A DNA stretch of 34,978 nucleotides, taken from contig CAJJCU010000129.1 in assembly GCA_905182775.1 (NCBI GenBank), positions 1 to 34,978 of the forward strand. The letters run 5' to 3'. This document shows positions 18,320 to 28,979 of this stretch, one piece after another (the first letter of the stretch is position 1; every line of letters starts with the position of its first letter). Origin of the DNA: an uncultured Flavobacteriales bacterium (GTDB lineage: Bacteria > Bacteroidota > Bacteroidia > Flavobacteriales_D > Crocinitomicaceae). Position numbers and translations under genes: made by a program. The notes below the pieces were generated by a model. The model saw only the letters and a list, made by a program, of their open reading frames with translations. It did no database searches and was not told the DNA's origin.

Positions 18320-19324
18320 TTAATCTAATTGATCTGTGAGCGTTTTTAGTTTATTTTTAGATGATTTGTTTTCATACAAAATTCCATAAACGCATTCTAA
18401 TATTGGCATCTCCACTTTGAATTCATTTTTGATTTGATAAAGTGATTTTACCGCATAATAACCTTCGGCGACCATATTCATTTCTAATTGTGCTGCTTTT
18501 ACTGAATATCCTTTGCCAATCATGAATCCAAAGGTTCTATTTCTAGAGAATTTTGAATATGCTGTGACCAAAAGGTCTCCTAAATAAGCGCTGGTTTTTG
18601 TATCGCGGTGAATCGGGTGCAATGCATCTATAAAAGTTTCTATTTCACGTATAGAGTTGGAAATCAGCACTGCTTGAAAGTTATCTCCATAGCCAAGGCC
18701 TGCACTTATTCCTGTGGCGAGGGCATAAACATTTTTTAGAATTGCCGAAAATTCAGTTCCGAACAGGTCGTCGGAGACAGATGTTTTTATATATCGGCAA
18801 GCCAAAATATTGGCCATTTCAGTTGCTTTATTGAGATCTGAACATGCAATTGTTAAATAAGACAGTCTTTCCATAGCCACCTCTTCGGCATGACATGGCC
18901 CGCAGATAATACCCATGTTTTCGTAAGGTATGTCGAAGCTTTTATGAAAATATCTTGCTGGGATCGCTTTCATTTCAGGAATCATACCTTTTAGAGCAGA
19001 GAAAATGACTTTATCCTGAAGCAAGGCTTTTGGTATTTCCTTAAATGTAGAATGGACAAATGCAGATGGAACGGCTACAATAAGTACTTCGCACTCGGAG
19101 ATAAGTATTTTTAGATTTGAGGAGATATTTATTTTTGCTGTATTAAATTCTGCTGATTGCAGGTAATTAGGATGGTGGGAATGTGTTTTCAAATGTTCAA
19201 TAGCGGCCTCATCTCTCATCCACCAAGACAGTTTAGAGGTTCCGTTACTCAAAATCTTTATGAGTGCAGTTGCCCAGCTTCCACCACCAACAACAAGAAT
19301 TCGTTTTTTAAGAACTGTTTCCAT
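18320..19324 (-). CDS. gpsA: NAD(P)H-dependent glycerol-3-phosphate dehydrogenase
   Basis: VVGGGSWATALIKIL, ALKGM, GPCHAEEVA, ALKNVYALATGISAGLGYGDN, LGDLLVTAYSKFSRNRTFG. Confidence 0.94.
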   Translation of the reverse strand: METVLKKRILVVGGGSWATALIKILSNGTSKLSWWMRDEAAIEHLKTHSHHPNYLQSAEFNTAKINISSNLKILISECEVLIVAVPSAFVHSTFKEIPKALLQDKVIFSALKGMIPEMKAIPARYFHKSFDIPYENMGIICGPCHAEEVAMERLSYLTIACSDLNKATEMANILACRYIKTSVSDDLFGTEFSAILKNVYALATGISAGLGYGDNFQAVLISNSIREIETFIDALHPIHRDTKTSAYLGDLLVTAYSKFSRNRTFGFMIGKGYSVKAAQLEMNMVAEGYYAVKSLYQIKNEFKVEMPILECVYGILYENKSSKNKLKTLTDQLD

Positions 19325-19358
19325 GCTGTAAAATTAGTATAATCTACAGAGGTAATGG

Positions 19359-19712
19359 TTAATTAAAGTTGATAAGCTCTCCGGACTTTAAAGATTCGAT
19401 AAAGGTATCTCTCATTTTTTCAAGTTTTAATTTTGAATGAGGATCACCAGCATAAGCTTCATCCTTTAATCTGTAATAGGTATCGAGCGAACGCCCAAAG
19501 AGATCTTGCTCAAGTTTGCCTTTGATTTCCATAATTTTTGAGTTTACCCCTATGAGGTAATGCTCGATTTCACCAAGGCGATTTAATTCGTCTTTATCTA
19601 GTTCATCTTTCTTGAGCAGAGAATGATAATGAGGGAGCAATTGATTTAGTAAAGTAATAAATCGATCTAATTCCTCGTCTAATTCCTGTTTGTTGTCTCC
19701 TAAATCTTCCAT
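19359..19712 (-). CDS. hypothetical alpha-helical protein
   Basis: 117 aa ORF, acidic/helical composition; follows gpsA orientation. Confidence 0.65.
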   Translation of the reverse strand: MEDLGDNKQELDEELDRFITLLNQLLPHYHSLLKKDELDKDELNRLGEIEHYLIGVNSKIMEIKGKLEQDLFGRSLDTYYRLKDEAYAGDPHSKLKLEKMRDTFIESLKSGELINFN

Positions 19713-19790
19713 AGCACATGGGTTATTCTCTTAAATTAACGGATTTGATGCTGACGTTTTAGGGACTTTTATTTTTTTTACCATACTTCA

Positions 19791-19823
19791 TTGTTAATAT
19801 CTATAGGATTGGTCTTACATTTG
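19791..19823 (+). promoter_or_regulatory. Bacteroidetes-type promoter (TTG-N22-TACATTTG)
   Basis: Matches the known -33 TTG / -7 TAnnTTTG Bacteroidetes promoter; upstream of the DUF2911 gene. Confidence 0.45.
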
Positions 19824-19867
19824 TTGGATTAAATACATTGTTTCAAATTTAAAACCTCAAAAAAACC

Positions 19868-20728
19868 ATGAAATTATATAAGCTACTTTTTATCTTTATT
19901 TTTTGTTTATTTTCTTCTTCTTTTAACGTGTTTTCTCAGGTTGAGACGCCTCAATTGAGTCCCAAATGCGAACTTAACCAGACAGTTGGTTTAACAGATT
20001 TCTCATTGTCTTATTCTCGCCCATCAATGCGCGGTCGTGTTATTTTTGGCAATGTCGTTCCTTACAACGAAATGTGGCGCCTTGGTGCAAATAAGAATAC
20101 AACTATAGAGGTATCACAAGAGATTTATTTTAATTCAGATACCCTGTCCAAAGGCACTTATGCGTTATTTGCAATTCCAGGTAAAGAAAGTTGGGAGCTT
20201 ATTTTTTACAATGAATCCAATAATTGGGGTACGCCTGATAAGTGGGATGAAGCGAAAGTGGCTCTTCGGTTAAAATCTAAAATAAGTCCATTAAAAACGG
20301 CGGTTCAAACCTTGACTATTTCACTTGAAAACTTAAATACTGATGGCGCCAGTTTATGTATCTCTTGGGATCAGGTGAAGTTTACATATCCATTTGATTT
20401 GATGACAAAGAAGCAAGTCGTGAAAAACATCGACAAGCTAATGTCTGGACCAAGCGCTTCTGATTATTACAAATCAGCGAAGTACTATTTGAATGAAGGA
20501 ATTGATCTTGAAAAAGCTTTAATGTGGATTAATAAAGCGGTCGAAATTAGAGGGGTATCTGCATATTGGATGACTAAAGTTCAGGCAGAATTATATGCGG
20601 CAAATGGGAAGTATAAAGAAGCGATTTCTGCAGCAAAGGTGTCAATGAAATCTGCAGCAAAGGAAGGAGATTCAAGTTATGTGAGCGCAAATGAAGCTTC
20701 TATTGCCAAATGGATTAAAATGAAGTAA
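19868..20728 (+). CDS. DUF2911 domain-containing secreted protein
   Basis: FSLSYSRPSMRGRVIFGNVVPYNEMWRLGANKNTTIEVS...KGTYALFAIPGKESWELIF, C-terminal TPR-like helices. Confidence 0.9.
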   Translation: MKLYKLLFIFIFCLFSSSFNVFSQVETPQLSPKCELNQTVGLTDFSLSYSRPSMRGRVIFGNVVPYNEMWRLGANKNTTIEVSQEIYFNSDTLSKGTYALFAIPGKESWELIFYNESNNWGTPDKWDEAKVALRLKSKISPLKTAVQTLTISLENLNTDGASLCISWDQVKFTYPFDLMTKKQVVKNIDKLMSGPSASDYYKSAKYYLNEGIDLEKALMWINKAVEIRGVSAYWMTKVQAELYAANGKYKEAISAAKVSMKSAAKEGDSSYVSANEASIAKWIKMK

Positions 20729-20731
20729 ATC

Positions 20732-21631
20732 GTGTTTTCTAAATACAAGTACCACCTTCTTTTACACTTCATTATTTTCTTGTGGGGTTTTACGGGTATT
20801 CTAGGCAAGCTCATTAATCTTGAAGCTTTATACATTGTTTGGTATAGGGTAGGGATTGCTTCCTTTGTGATTTTTCTATATTTATTATTCAGGAAATCCT
20901 CCTTATCGATTCATAAAGGTCAGTTGTTAAAAGTGACCCTAGTAGGGTTTGTGGTTGCGGCGCATTGGGTTACATTCTACACTTCAATTCAGCTTTCTAC
21001 TGCTTCCTTGGGTATTTTATGTCTCTCAACAACAACACTACATGTGGCTTGGCTTGAGCCAATTATCATGAAAAAGAAGTTTTCTTGGCTTGAGTTCTCA
21101 TTGGGCCTATTGGTTGTCGGTGGTATCTATTTTGTTTCCGGAGACTTCTCACCAAATGAATACTGGGCATTGCTTGCTGGAGGGATATCCGCTTTTTTAG
21201 CTGCTTTGTTTGCTGTTTGTAATGCACGCCTTGTGGAAGAGATGCCCTCTACCCATATTAGCATGTATGAACTTGCTATGGGTTTTTTAGGTTTGACAAT
21301 TTACCTTGGTTTTACAAATAACCTGGATGCCTCAATGTTTGTGATGACCATGTCTGATATCTATTGGTTATTGTTTCTAGCAATTGTATGCACCTCTTTT
21401 GCGTTTCTTGTGACCATAGATATTGTGAAAAGATTGGGGGCATTTACAGTATCATTAAGTATCAATTTAGAACCTGTCTACACCATTATTTTGGCCATTT
21501 TTATTTTAAAGGAGCATGAGCAACTGGGCACTAACTTTTATACCGGATCACTATTGATTATTCTCGTTGTTATTGCCAATGGCATTATTAAAAGCCAACA
21601 AAAGAAAAAAACGGTAAGATCTCTACACTAA
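20732..21631 (+). CDS. EamA/DMT-family transporter
   Basis: About 10 TM segments, EamA repeats (LWGFTGILGKL...; LEPVYTIILAIFILKEHEQLGTNFYTGSLLIIL). Confidence 0.88.
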   Translation: MFSKYKYHLLLHFIIFLWGFTGILGKLINLEALYIVWYRVGIASFVIFLYLLFRKSSLSIHKGQLLKVTLVGFVVAAHWVTFYTSIQLSTASLGILCLSTTTLHVAWLEPIIMKKKFSWLEFSLGLLVVGGIYFVSGDFSPNEYWALLAGGISAFLAALFAVCNARLVEEMPSTHISMYELAMGFLGLTIYLGFTNNLDASMFVMTMSDIYWLLFLAIVCTSFAFLVTIDIVKRLGAFTVSLSINLEPVYTIILAIFILKEHEQLGTNFYTGSLLIILVVIANGIIKSQQKKKTVRSLH

Positions 21632-21880
21632 AAGAATGAAAGCAGCACCAATTCAAGAGAGAGTTGATTCGCTTGACCTCACCATAGGGTTCCCTATTTT
21701 GGGTGTTTATTTGATTAAGATTACTGCATTTCCCTATATTTTAATGGCTTAAACTCACCTATTTTTAACCTCCTGCTATATCCTCCATTAGGCTTTCGCT
21801 TGTTTCTATAAGAATACCTTGTTTAAGGGATGACGGATTTATAGAATTCCTTAATTTTGTATAACTTTTGAAAAGAACAG

Positions 21881-22891
21881 ATGATTAAAACAGATATTAT
21901 CATAATTGGTGCTGGACCGGTTGGCTTATTCACCGTTTTTGAAGCAGGGTTGCTCAAACTAAAGTGTCATTTAATTGATTCTTTGCCCATTCCTGGCGGG
22001 CAATGTGCTGAAATTTACCCTAAAAAACCTATTTATGATATCCCAGGTTTCCCATCTATCTTGGCGGGTGATTTGGTAGATAATTTAATGCTTCAAATTG
22101 AGCCTTTTAAACCAGGATTTACTTTAGGTGAGGCCGCTGTTTCTATTGAAAAACAAGAGGATGATTCTTTTATTGTTACGACCATAAAGGATACCCAGCA
22201 TGCGGCTCCTGTTGTTATTATTGCGGGTGGGTTAGGTGTCTTTCAGCCAAGAAAACCCCCAATATCAAATATTGAAGACTTTGAAGATAAGGGTGTCGAA
22301 TATATTATCAAAGACCCTGAGCTTTACCGAGGTAAAAAGTGTGTGATTGCGGGTGGGGGAGACTCCGCTCTTGACTGGTCTATCTTTTTAGCAGAAAAGA
22401 AAATAGCCAAAGAGGTCGTCTTGGTGCATCGAAGCAGCTCTTTTCGGGGACATCTCGATTCAGTTCAAAAAGTAATTGATTTGGCGGAAAAAGGGGCTAT
22501 TAAATTGGTGACGGAAGCTGAGGTGACAGGTTTGAATGGTTCTTCTAGTTTGGAAAGTGTAACGATTGCGCATCAAAGAGATGGTGAAATGATTGAAACC
22601 GCGGATCACTTTATTCCATTGTTTGGTTTAAAGCCAACACTAGGTCCCATTGGGGACTGGGGATTGGAGATCGTTAAAAATGCCATCAAGGTTGATACGT
22701 TGGATTATTCAACGAATATCCCGGGGGTTTATGCCGTTGGAGACGTGAATACTTATACAAATAAGTTGAAACTCATTTTGTGTGGATTTCATGAGGGAAC
22801 CTTAGCAGTACAATCTGCTTTTGCAAGGATTCATCCAGATAAAAAGAACATCCTGAAGTATACGACTGTAAATGGAGTGAAAGGCTTTTAA
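21881..22891 (+). CDS. ferredoxin--NADP(+) reductase, thioredoxin-reductase-like type
   Basis: IIIGAGPVGLFTVFEAGLLKLKCHLIDSLPIPGGQCAEIYPKKPIYDIPGFP, GGGDSALDW, GVYAVGDVNTYTNKLKLILCGFHEG. Confidence 0.92.
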   Translation: MIKTDIIIIGAGPVGLFTVFEAGLLKLKCHLIDSLPIPGGQCAEIYPKKPIYDIPGFPSILAGDLVDNLMLQIEPFKPGFTLGEAAVSIEKQEDDSFIVTTIKDTQHAAPVVIIAGGLGVFQPRKPPISNIEDFEDKGVEYIIKDPELYRGKKCVIAGGGDSALDWSIFLAEKKIAKEVVLVHRSSSFRGHLDSVQKVIDLAEKGAIKLVTEAEVTGLNGSSSLESVTIAHQRDGEMIETADHFIPLFGLKPTLGPIGDWGLEIVKNAIKVDTLDYSTNIPGVYAVGDVNTYTNKLKLILCGFHEGTLAVQSAFARIHPDKKNILKYTTVNGVKGF

Positions 22892-22932
22892 AGCTATGAA
22901 TTCCCTATATTTATCGAATAAGGCAAACACCT

Positions 22933-24267
22933 ATGGGGCGTTATTCTCTTAATGCATTAGTTCTTTTTGGTATTCTATCCATTGCAAGCATTCTTGTGGT
23001 CCAATTGGTTTGGGTCAGAAAAACTATGGAGCTTCAGAATACAAACATTGCGATTCAGCTTAAAGAGGACAGCCTTAATATCAAAGAATTTTCTGAGCAG
23101 AGCCATGTTGCTTTGCGAAATGTTTTAGAGCAAATCAATACCAATTTAGCCGATAGTACAGAATTATATGGTGCGGTAAAGCAGATTCGATCGAATCGAT
23201 TTATGGTAGATATCAATGAGGAGTTACAACCCTTTTACCTTGAAACTTTATTGAAAAAGTCGTTCTATGCCCAAAACATCAATCAGGATTTTGTTTACGG
23301 TATTTATGACTGTTTTTCGGACTCTATTGTATACGGTAATTTAATTCGATTCTCTAAAACATCTTTATATGAGCCAGATTCATTAGACCAGGAAGGGGTT
23401 ACTTCTGCGAATGTGACGATTAAAAATGATGGTCATTATTTCACTGTGTTTTTCCCAAATATTGCTGCGAAGCCGATTGCTCCTGTAAAGTTTATTTCCC
23501 CTTGGATTTATATCGGAATTATTGTTCTACTTGTGGCCTTTTTCTTCCTTTATAGCCTCGTCATTATCTTTCGTCAGAAAAAGGTATCAGAGGTTAAAAA
23601 TGATTTCATTAATAACATGACACATGAGCTTAAAACTCCGATTTCGACGATAAGCTTATCCTCTGAAATGTTATTGCAAATTGCGGGTTCTGATGAAGGC
23701 CAAGTAAAAAAGTACGCTGGAATTATTTTTGATGAAAATAAAAGATTGGAGCAGCAAGTGGAGCGCGTTTTGAATGTCGCAAAGTTGGATAAGAATGAGT
23801 TGGTTTTAAACAAAGAACCGTTTGATTTGAAAGAGCTCATCATGCAGCTAAAAGGCAATTTTGAGGTCTTTCAATTGGATGAAAGTAGCCGTATTGATTT
23901 AGAATTGACTGAGAAGTCTCATGTTGTTTTAGCTGACCCGGTGCACATCACAAATGTCTTACATAATTTATCAGATAATGCTGTGAAGTATAGTGAGGGG
24001 CCTATTCATATTGCGATTAAGACTTCACTGGTTTCTTCCCATATGATTATTGAGTTTTCGGACAAGGGGATCGGGATTGGTAAAGAGCATCAAAAAGCCA
24101 TATTTGAAAAATTTTACCGCGTACCTACAGGAAACGTACACAATGTAAAAGGTTTTGGACTTGGGCTTTACTATGTAAAAATGATTATTGGTGCCCATAA
24201 CGGAAAGATTTCGTTAAAGAGCAGTCCTGGGGACGGAACTACATTTACTATAAAACTTCCTGTTTAG
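22933..24267 (+). CDS. sensor histidine kinase
   Basis: Two TM segments, H box NNMTHELKTPISTISL, N box HNLSDNAVKYSEG, DKGIGIG, GFGLGLYYVKMI. Confidence 0.93.
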   Translation: MGRYSLNALVLFGILSIASILVVQLVWVRKTMELQNTNIAIQLKEDSLNIKEFSEQSHVALRNVLEQINTNLADSTELYGAVKQIRSNRFMVDINEELQPFYLETLLKKSFYAQNINQDFVYGIYDCFSDSIVYGNLIRFSKTSLYEPDSLDQEGVTSANVTIKNDGHYFTVFFPNIAAKPIAPVKFISPWIYIGIIVLLVAFFFLYSLVIIFRQKKVSEVKNDFINNMTHELKTPISTISLSSEMLLQIAGSDEGQVKKYAGIIFDENKRLEQQVERVLNVAKLDKNELVLNKEPFDLKELIMQLKGNFEVFQLDESSRIDLELTEKSHVVLADPVHITNVLHNLSDNAVKYSEGPIHIAIKTSLVSSHMIIEFSDKGIGIGKEHQKAIFEKFYRVPTGNVHNVKGFGLGLYYVKMIIGAHNGKISLKSSPGDGTTFTIKLPV

Positions 24268-24637
24268 ATTGTTTTACTAATTCGGAATCAGGTTGTGGAA
24301 AGATCCCTTTTCGAAGCAGCCTTTTCTCTTTGCCGTATAGATAGAATGACTCTTGGATATCCGAGTATTTGAGATCTGCAGTGATTTTATACACCCTTTT
24401 AGATTCTTTACTTGCTTTATACGCTGCCTTATATTCTTGCTGGCCAATTTGTAAAATCAACATGCTTTTATCTATAGACACCCGTACGGTGCTTTCTTGA
24501 ACCGTGAGTAGCTTCACGCCATTGTTAATGCGATACTCCTCAATGACTCCAGCGTATAACCCCAAGTCTTTTTTTTTAATTTGAGCAGAAATGGAGACGC
24601 CAAGCAATAAAAAGAATAATATTAAAGGGATTTTCAT
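24248..24637 (-). CDS. hypothetical secreted protein
   Basis: 129 aa with signal peptide (MKIPLILFFLLLGVSISAQ); 3' end overlaps the convergent histidine kinase gene by 20 nt. Confidence 0.65.
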   Translation of the reverse strand: MKIPLILFFLLLGVSISAQIKKKDLGLYAGVIEEYRINNGVKLLTVQESTVRVSIDKSMLILQIGQQEYKAAYKASKESKRVYKITADLKYSDIQESFYLYGKEKRLLRKGIFPQPDSELVKQSKQEVL

Positions 24638-24743
24638 GAATCTAAAATAAACATATTTCTTTGTCTTTCGATAGTTATTAACTTGTTAAAAAATCATGGC
24701 TACTGCGTGTTTATTTTGTGTTTATAAATTCTATTTTTGAGGT

Positions 24744-25538
24744 ATGAGACAATACCATGATTTACTTAAGCACATTCTTGAGAAAGGGGCGGTAAAAGAA
24801 GACCGCACAGGTACAGGAACAATTTCTGTTTTTGGTTATCAAATGCGTTATGATTTAAATGAAGGCTTTCCATGTTTAACAACTAAGAAGCTGCATTTGC
24901 GTTCTATTATTCATGAATTACTTTGGTTTTTAAAAGGAGATACAAATATTGGTTATCTCAAAGAAAACAAGGTTTCTATTTGGGATGAATGGGCGGATGA
25001 GAATGGTGATTTAGGTCCTGTATATGGTTCTCAATGGAGAAGTTGGCCCTCACGCAATGGTGAAAAAATAGACCAAATCAAGCAGGTTATTCAACAAATT
25101 AAAGAAACACCTGATTCTAGACGGATTATTGTTTCGGCATGGAATGTTGGAGAAATCCCTGGAATGGCTTTGCCGCCGTGTCATGCGCTTTTTCAATTTT
25201 ATGTGGCCGATAACAAGCTAAGTTGTCAGCTCTATCAGCGCAGCGCTGATACTTTTTTAGGTGTTCCCTTTAATATTGCGTCATATGCTCTTTTAACAAT
25301 GATGATTGCTCAGGTCTGTGATTTAGAATTAGGTGATTTTGTACATACCTTGGGTGATGCACACCTTTATTCAAATCATTTGGACCAAGCGAAATTACAA
25401 TTAGATCGGGATTTCCGAGCGCTCCCAACCCTGAAAATAAATCCAGAGGTCAAAGATTTGTTTGACTTTAAATTTGAGGATTTTGAGTTACTGAACTATG
25501 ATCCACATCCACACATTAAAGCAGCAGTAGCTATATGA
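24744..25538 (+). CDS. thyA: thymidylate synthase
   Basis: [54 protein letters not shown]. Confidence 0.98.
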   Translation: MRQYHDLLKHILEKGAVKEDRTGTGTISVFGYQMRYDLNEGFPCLTTKKLHLRSIIHELLWFLKGDTNIGYLKENKVSIWDEWADENGDLGPVYGSQWRSWPSRNGEKIDQIKQVIQQIKETPDSRRIIVSAWNVGEIPGMALPPCHALFQFYVADNKLSCQLYQRSADTFLGVPFNIASYALLTMMIAQVCDLELGDFVHTLGDAHLYSNHLDQAKLQLDRDFRALPTLKINPEVKDLFDFKFEDFELLNYDPHPHIKAAVAI

Positions 25539-26047
25539 TGAAGGTTTCGTTAATAGTTGCAATGGATCGTAATAGGGGTATTGGCAAGAACAATGACCTC
25601 ATGTGGCATTTGCCTAAGGATATGAATTTCTTCAAGACTTCAACTCAAAATCAAATTGTTGTAATGGGTCGTAAGAATTACGATTCTATTCCAGAAAAGT
25701 ACCGACCGCTTCCCAATAGAGAAAATGTTATTCTTACCCGGAATACTGATTTTAAGGCAGAGGGCTGTGCTGTTTTTAATTCTTTGCGAGATGCCTTGAA
25801 GGCTTATAAGAATCAGACTGATAAAGTAGTTTTTATTATCGGTGGAGGTGAGATTTATAAATTAGCAATTGAGCAAGGGCTTGTAGATGAAATGTTAATC
25901 ACTTATGTTAATGGTGATTATGATGCGGATACATTTTTCCCTGAATTTGATGAAAGTCGTTGGTCGAAAGAGTCTGTCTTAAGCCATGGTGTAGACGATA
26001 AACACAAACATAGCTTCGAGGTTTTTCGCTACAAATCACTTAAATAA
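25535..26047 (+). CDS. folA: dihydrofolate reductase
   Basis: [30 protein letters not shown]...[12 protein letters not shown]...[13 protein letters not shown] overlaps thyA stop. Confidence 0.96.
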   Translation: MMKVSLIVAMDRNRGIGKNNDLMWHLPKDMNFFKTSTQNQIVVMGRKNYDSIPEKYRPLPNRENVILTRNTDFKAEGCAVFNSLRDALKAYKNQTDKVVFIIGGGEIYKLAIEQGLVDEMLITYVNGDYDADTFFPEFDESRWSKESVLSHGVDDKHKHSFEVFRYKSLK

Positions 26048-26709
26048 AACACGCCAGCTAATGCGGCTGTTTCTGTTCGAAGTCTATTGGAACTTAGTTC
26101 AATGGCAGTATAATCCTTTTTTATAGCTTCTGCTACTTCAATTTCAGAAAAGTCTCCCTCTGGACCGATTAATATAGGGGCTGTTTCATTGATTTCTCGA
26201 GCGTGTTTTTTTTCAGCACTGTAGCAATGACCTATGTATCCTTTTGGGTATTCTTGGATGAATTCCATGTAGCTGACAGGGGTAGTTATTTCTGGTAGGT
26301 AATACCTTTTGGATTGTTTTATTGCGGAGATCGCAATTTTTTCAAGCCTTTTTTCGTTTGCGCTTCTGCGTTCACTATTTGCACAATTTAACAGAGATAG
26401 CCTGGTTAGTCCAAGCTCCGTTGCCTTCTCTAAAAACCATTCTAAACGCTCACTACTTTTTGGAATAGCCATGGCAATATGCAGCTGTTTTTCTCTTTTC
26501 GGGTGCTGTTCTTTTTTAATAAGCTGTACTTTGCATTTTTTAAAATGATCATCGATAATCTTGCACGTAAAGTGTCCCCCTTTACCATTTACCAATTCAA
26601 TGGTCGCGCCAACCTGTTGCCGTAATACCTTTATGCAATGCTTGGATTCAATTTCAGAAAGCGTGTATTCCTCATCTTTTAAGGAACATTCAGGTGCATA
26701 GAAAATCAT
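26029..26709 (-). CDS. rsmE: 16S rRNA (uracil(1498)-N(3))-methyltransferase
   Basis: KATELGLTRLSLLNCANSERR, AIKQSKRYYLPEI, LIGPEGDFSEIE, LRTETAAL. Confidence 0.93.
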   Translation of the reverse strand: MIFYAPECSLKDEEYTLSEIESKHCIKVLRQQVGATIELVNGKGGHFTCKIIDDHFKKCKVQLIKKEQHPKREKQLHIAMAIPKSSERLEWFLEKATELGLTRLSLLNCANSERRSANEKRLEKIAISAIKQSKRYYLPEITTPVSYMEFIQEYPKGYIGHCYSAEKKHAREINETAPILIGPEGDFSEIEVAEAIKKDYTAIELSSNRLRTETAALAGVFYLSDL

Positions 26710-27707
26710 GGATTCAATAGTTTAAAGACCAATTCTTTCATTAAATCTGCTTGACTCGAGGTGGTGTTGCCATATCCCTTTGATTTGAGGTCATACTCCT
26801 GAAGGATTTCCATGTTATGGGCTATCTTTTTTGGACTAAACTTTGCTTTGGCTTTACCTAACTCTCCGGCGACAAAGGGATGTACCCGAAGTTCTTTCGC
26901 AATGGCTTCTCTAGCTGTGAATTTGAGAAAGTGGATTTTTAAGACGTTGGAGAAAAAAGTAAACAATGAGCTCGTCACCTGTGTGAGATGCACCGCTTTT
27001 GGATTCATTTCAAAATAGTGAATGATTTTATAGGCTTTGTGAATGTCTTGAGCAGTAACGGCATTGGTGAGTTCGAAGAGGTTGTAGTCTTTAGATACAC
27101 CAATGTTTTCCTCAATATGTTTTTCCGTGATTTGAGTGCCTTTTGGATAAACCACGCCTAGTTTTTCGATCTCCTTTACAATACGACCGAGGTCATTTCC
27201 TAAAAACTCATTCAGAAGCATTGTAGCTTTTGAATTAAGAATAAATCCTTTACTCGTTACGTATCTCTGTATCCATTCATTAAGCTGGTATTCCTTAACC
27301 TTTTCCGATAAAAAAACAAACCCATTTTTAGCAATGAGCTTTAAAGATTTTTTCCGTGAGTCGTATTTTTTATACTTGAAACATAGAACAAAAACGGTCG
27401 TGGGGTTGGGGGTTTCAAAGTAGGCGCAAAGGTCTTCTATTTTTTTAAAATCTTGCGCTTCTTTTAATACCACCAGTCTTTTTTCACTTCCCATGGGAAA
27501 TGACTTGATTTCATTTAGGAGTGCTAATAAATCCGTGCTCTTTCCATAAAGAATACTTTGGTTAAATCCTTTTTCTTGATCGGATAGTACATTTTTTATG
27601 AGGGCATCAGATATAAGGTCAATAAAGTAAGGTTCTTCTCCGTGAAGAAAATAAACAGGTTGAAAGGACCTATTTTCAATTTCTTTAATGATCAGTTTTT
27701 CATTCAT
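26706..27707 (-). CDS. holA: DNA polymerase III subunit delta
   Basis: PVYFLHGEEPYFIDLISDAL, HolA-like AAA-type layout, NDLGRIVKEIEKL. Confidence 0.88.
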   Translation of the reverse strand: MNEKLIIKEIENRSFQPVYFLHGEEPYFIDLISDALIKNVLSDQEKGFNQSILYGKSTDLLALLNEIKSFPMGSEKRLVVLKEAQDFKKIEDLCAYFETPNPTTVFVLCFKYKKYDSRKKSLKLIAKNGFVFLSEKVKEYQLNEWIQRYVTSKGFILNSKATMLLNEFLGNDLGRIVKEIEKLGVVYPKGTQITEKHIEENIGVSKDYNLFELTNAVTAQDIHKAYKIIHYFEMNPKAVHLTQVTSSLFTFFSNVLKIHFLKFTAREAIAKELRVHPFVAGELGKAKAKFSPKKIAHNMEILQEYDLKSKGYGNTTSSQADLMKELVFKLLNP

Positions 27708-28947
27708 GATTCTTCTCCCATATTTGTATCAATTCAATCAGAGTTTTGACCGATTTTTCCATGTCTTGAACGACCACATATTCTTGTCTTGAATGAATGG
27801 CCATTTCCCCTGTAAATAGATTCGGACAAGGCATTCCCATAAATGACATTCGCGAGCCATCTGTACCCCCTCTAATTAAATCGAATACAGGTTCGATGCC
27901 TACATTTCGCATTGCTTCACCAGCGTATTCAGATACTTGAGGGAACTTTACCAGTACTTCTTTCATGTTTCGGTACTGCTCAGAAATTTCAATAGTATAT
28001 TCTATTCCTGGATGAGCCTCGGCGATAGACTTCATTGTATCTGCTATAAGGTTTTCGTATTCAGGAAGTTTAGAGGTGTCGTGGTCGCGTATAATAAAAT
28101 CTACGGTTGCGCTTTCAAGGGCGCCCTCTATGCCTAAAGGGTGAATAAATCCTTCTCGGTGCTCTGTAGTTTCTGGAGTCAACCGATCCTTTGGTAGGGA
28201 ATCCACAAGTAAGGATGCCATTTTAATTGCATTGACCATTTTGTTTTTAGCATAACCAGGATGAGCACTGAGTCCTTGTATACTCACTTTTAAAGCGTCT
28301 GCAGAAAAAGATTCGTCTTCGATGTATCCTTCAGGTCCACCGTCTAAGGTGTAGCCGAAATCAGCATTAAGCTTGTCCATGTCGAGATGGTCTACACCTT
28401 TTCCGATTTCTTCGTCGGGAGTAAATAGGATTTTGATGTCACCATGCTTTAATTCAGGATGCTCGAGTATATGCTTTGCGAAATCCATGATTATCGCGAT
28501 ACCCGCTTTATCATCTGCGCCTAAAAGCGTTTCTCCGCTAGCTGTTATGATATCATCGCCATGCTTTCCTTTTAGATAAGGATGCTTCTCTGCGCTTAGG
28601 ACTTGTGTATCATCATCGGGAAGTACGATAGGGGCCCCCTGGTAATTTCTATGAACAATTGGTTTCACGTTGGTTCCACTGCAGTCGGGAGCTGTGTCCA
28701 TATGCGAGCAGAAGCATATTTTAGGAATGTTTGATTTTGAAGAATTAGAAGGGATTGTAGCGAATACATAGCCCCATTTATCCATTTCAACATCTTTTGC
28801 ACCGATTTCTTCCAGTTCTTGAACCAAAACTCTAGCGAGGTCTTTTTGTTTTTCTGATGAAGGAAAAGAGGATGACGTCGGATCAGCTGTGGTATCTATT
28901 TTGGCATATTTGATAAAACGTTCTTCTACGGTATGGTTGTAATTCAT
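27700..28947 (-). CDS. pepT: peptidase T
   Basis: ERFIKYAKIDTTADP, CFCSHMDTAPD, LLGADDKAGIAIIM, FTPDEEIGKGVDHLD, IRGGTDGSRMSFMGMPCPNLFTG. Confidence 0.95.
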   Translation of the reverse strand: MNYNHTVEERFIKYAKIDTTADPTSSSFPSSEKQKDLARVLVQELEEIGAKDVEMDKWGYVFATIPSNSSKSNIPKICFCSHMDTAPDCSGTNVKPIVHRNYQGAPIVLPDDDTQVLSAEKHPYLKGKHGDDIITASGETLLGADDKAGIAIIMDFAKHILEHPELKHGDIKILFTPDEEIGKGVDHLDMDKLNADFGYTLDGGPEGYIEDESFSADALKVSIQGLSAHPGYAKNKMVNAIKMASLLVDSLPKDRLTPETTEHREGFIHPLGIEGALESATVDFIIRDHDTSKLPEYENLIADTMKSIAEAHPGIEYTIEISEQYRNMKEVLVKFPQVSEYAGEAMRNVGIEPVFDLIRGGTDGSRMSFMGMPCPNLFTGEMAIHSRQEYVVVQDMEKSVKTLIELIQIWEKNHE

Positions 28948-28979
28948 ACCTCAAATATACGAATCCTATTCCTTTGGAT

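Noticed and set aside
21636-21752. 38-aa ORF (MKAAPIQERVDSLDLTIGFPILGVYLIKITAFPYILMA) between the EamA and FNR genes
   Set aside because: Hydrophobic tail is suggestive, but short length and no motif or family recognised; insufficient to call.
23187-23200. Palindrome GATTCGATCGAATC in the histidine kinase gene
   Set aside because: Short, within coding sequence, no T-tract or partner site.
25233-25258. Perfect palindrome TATCAGCGCAGCGCTGATA followed by T6 inside thyA, terminator-like
   Set aside because: It encodes the conserved thymidylate synthase motif LYQRSADTF, so sequence is constrained by protein function; minimal loop and mid-gene position make termination unlikely.
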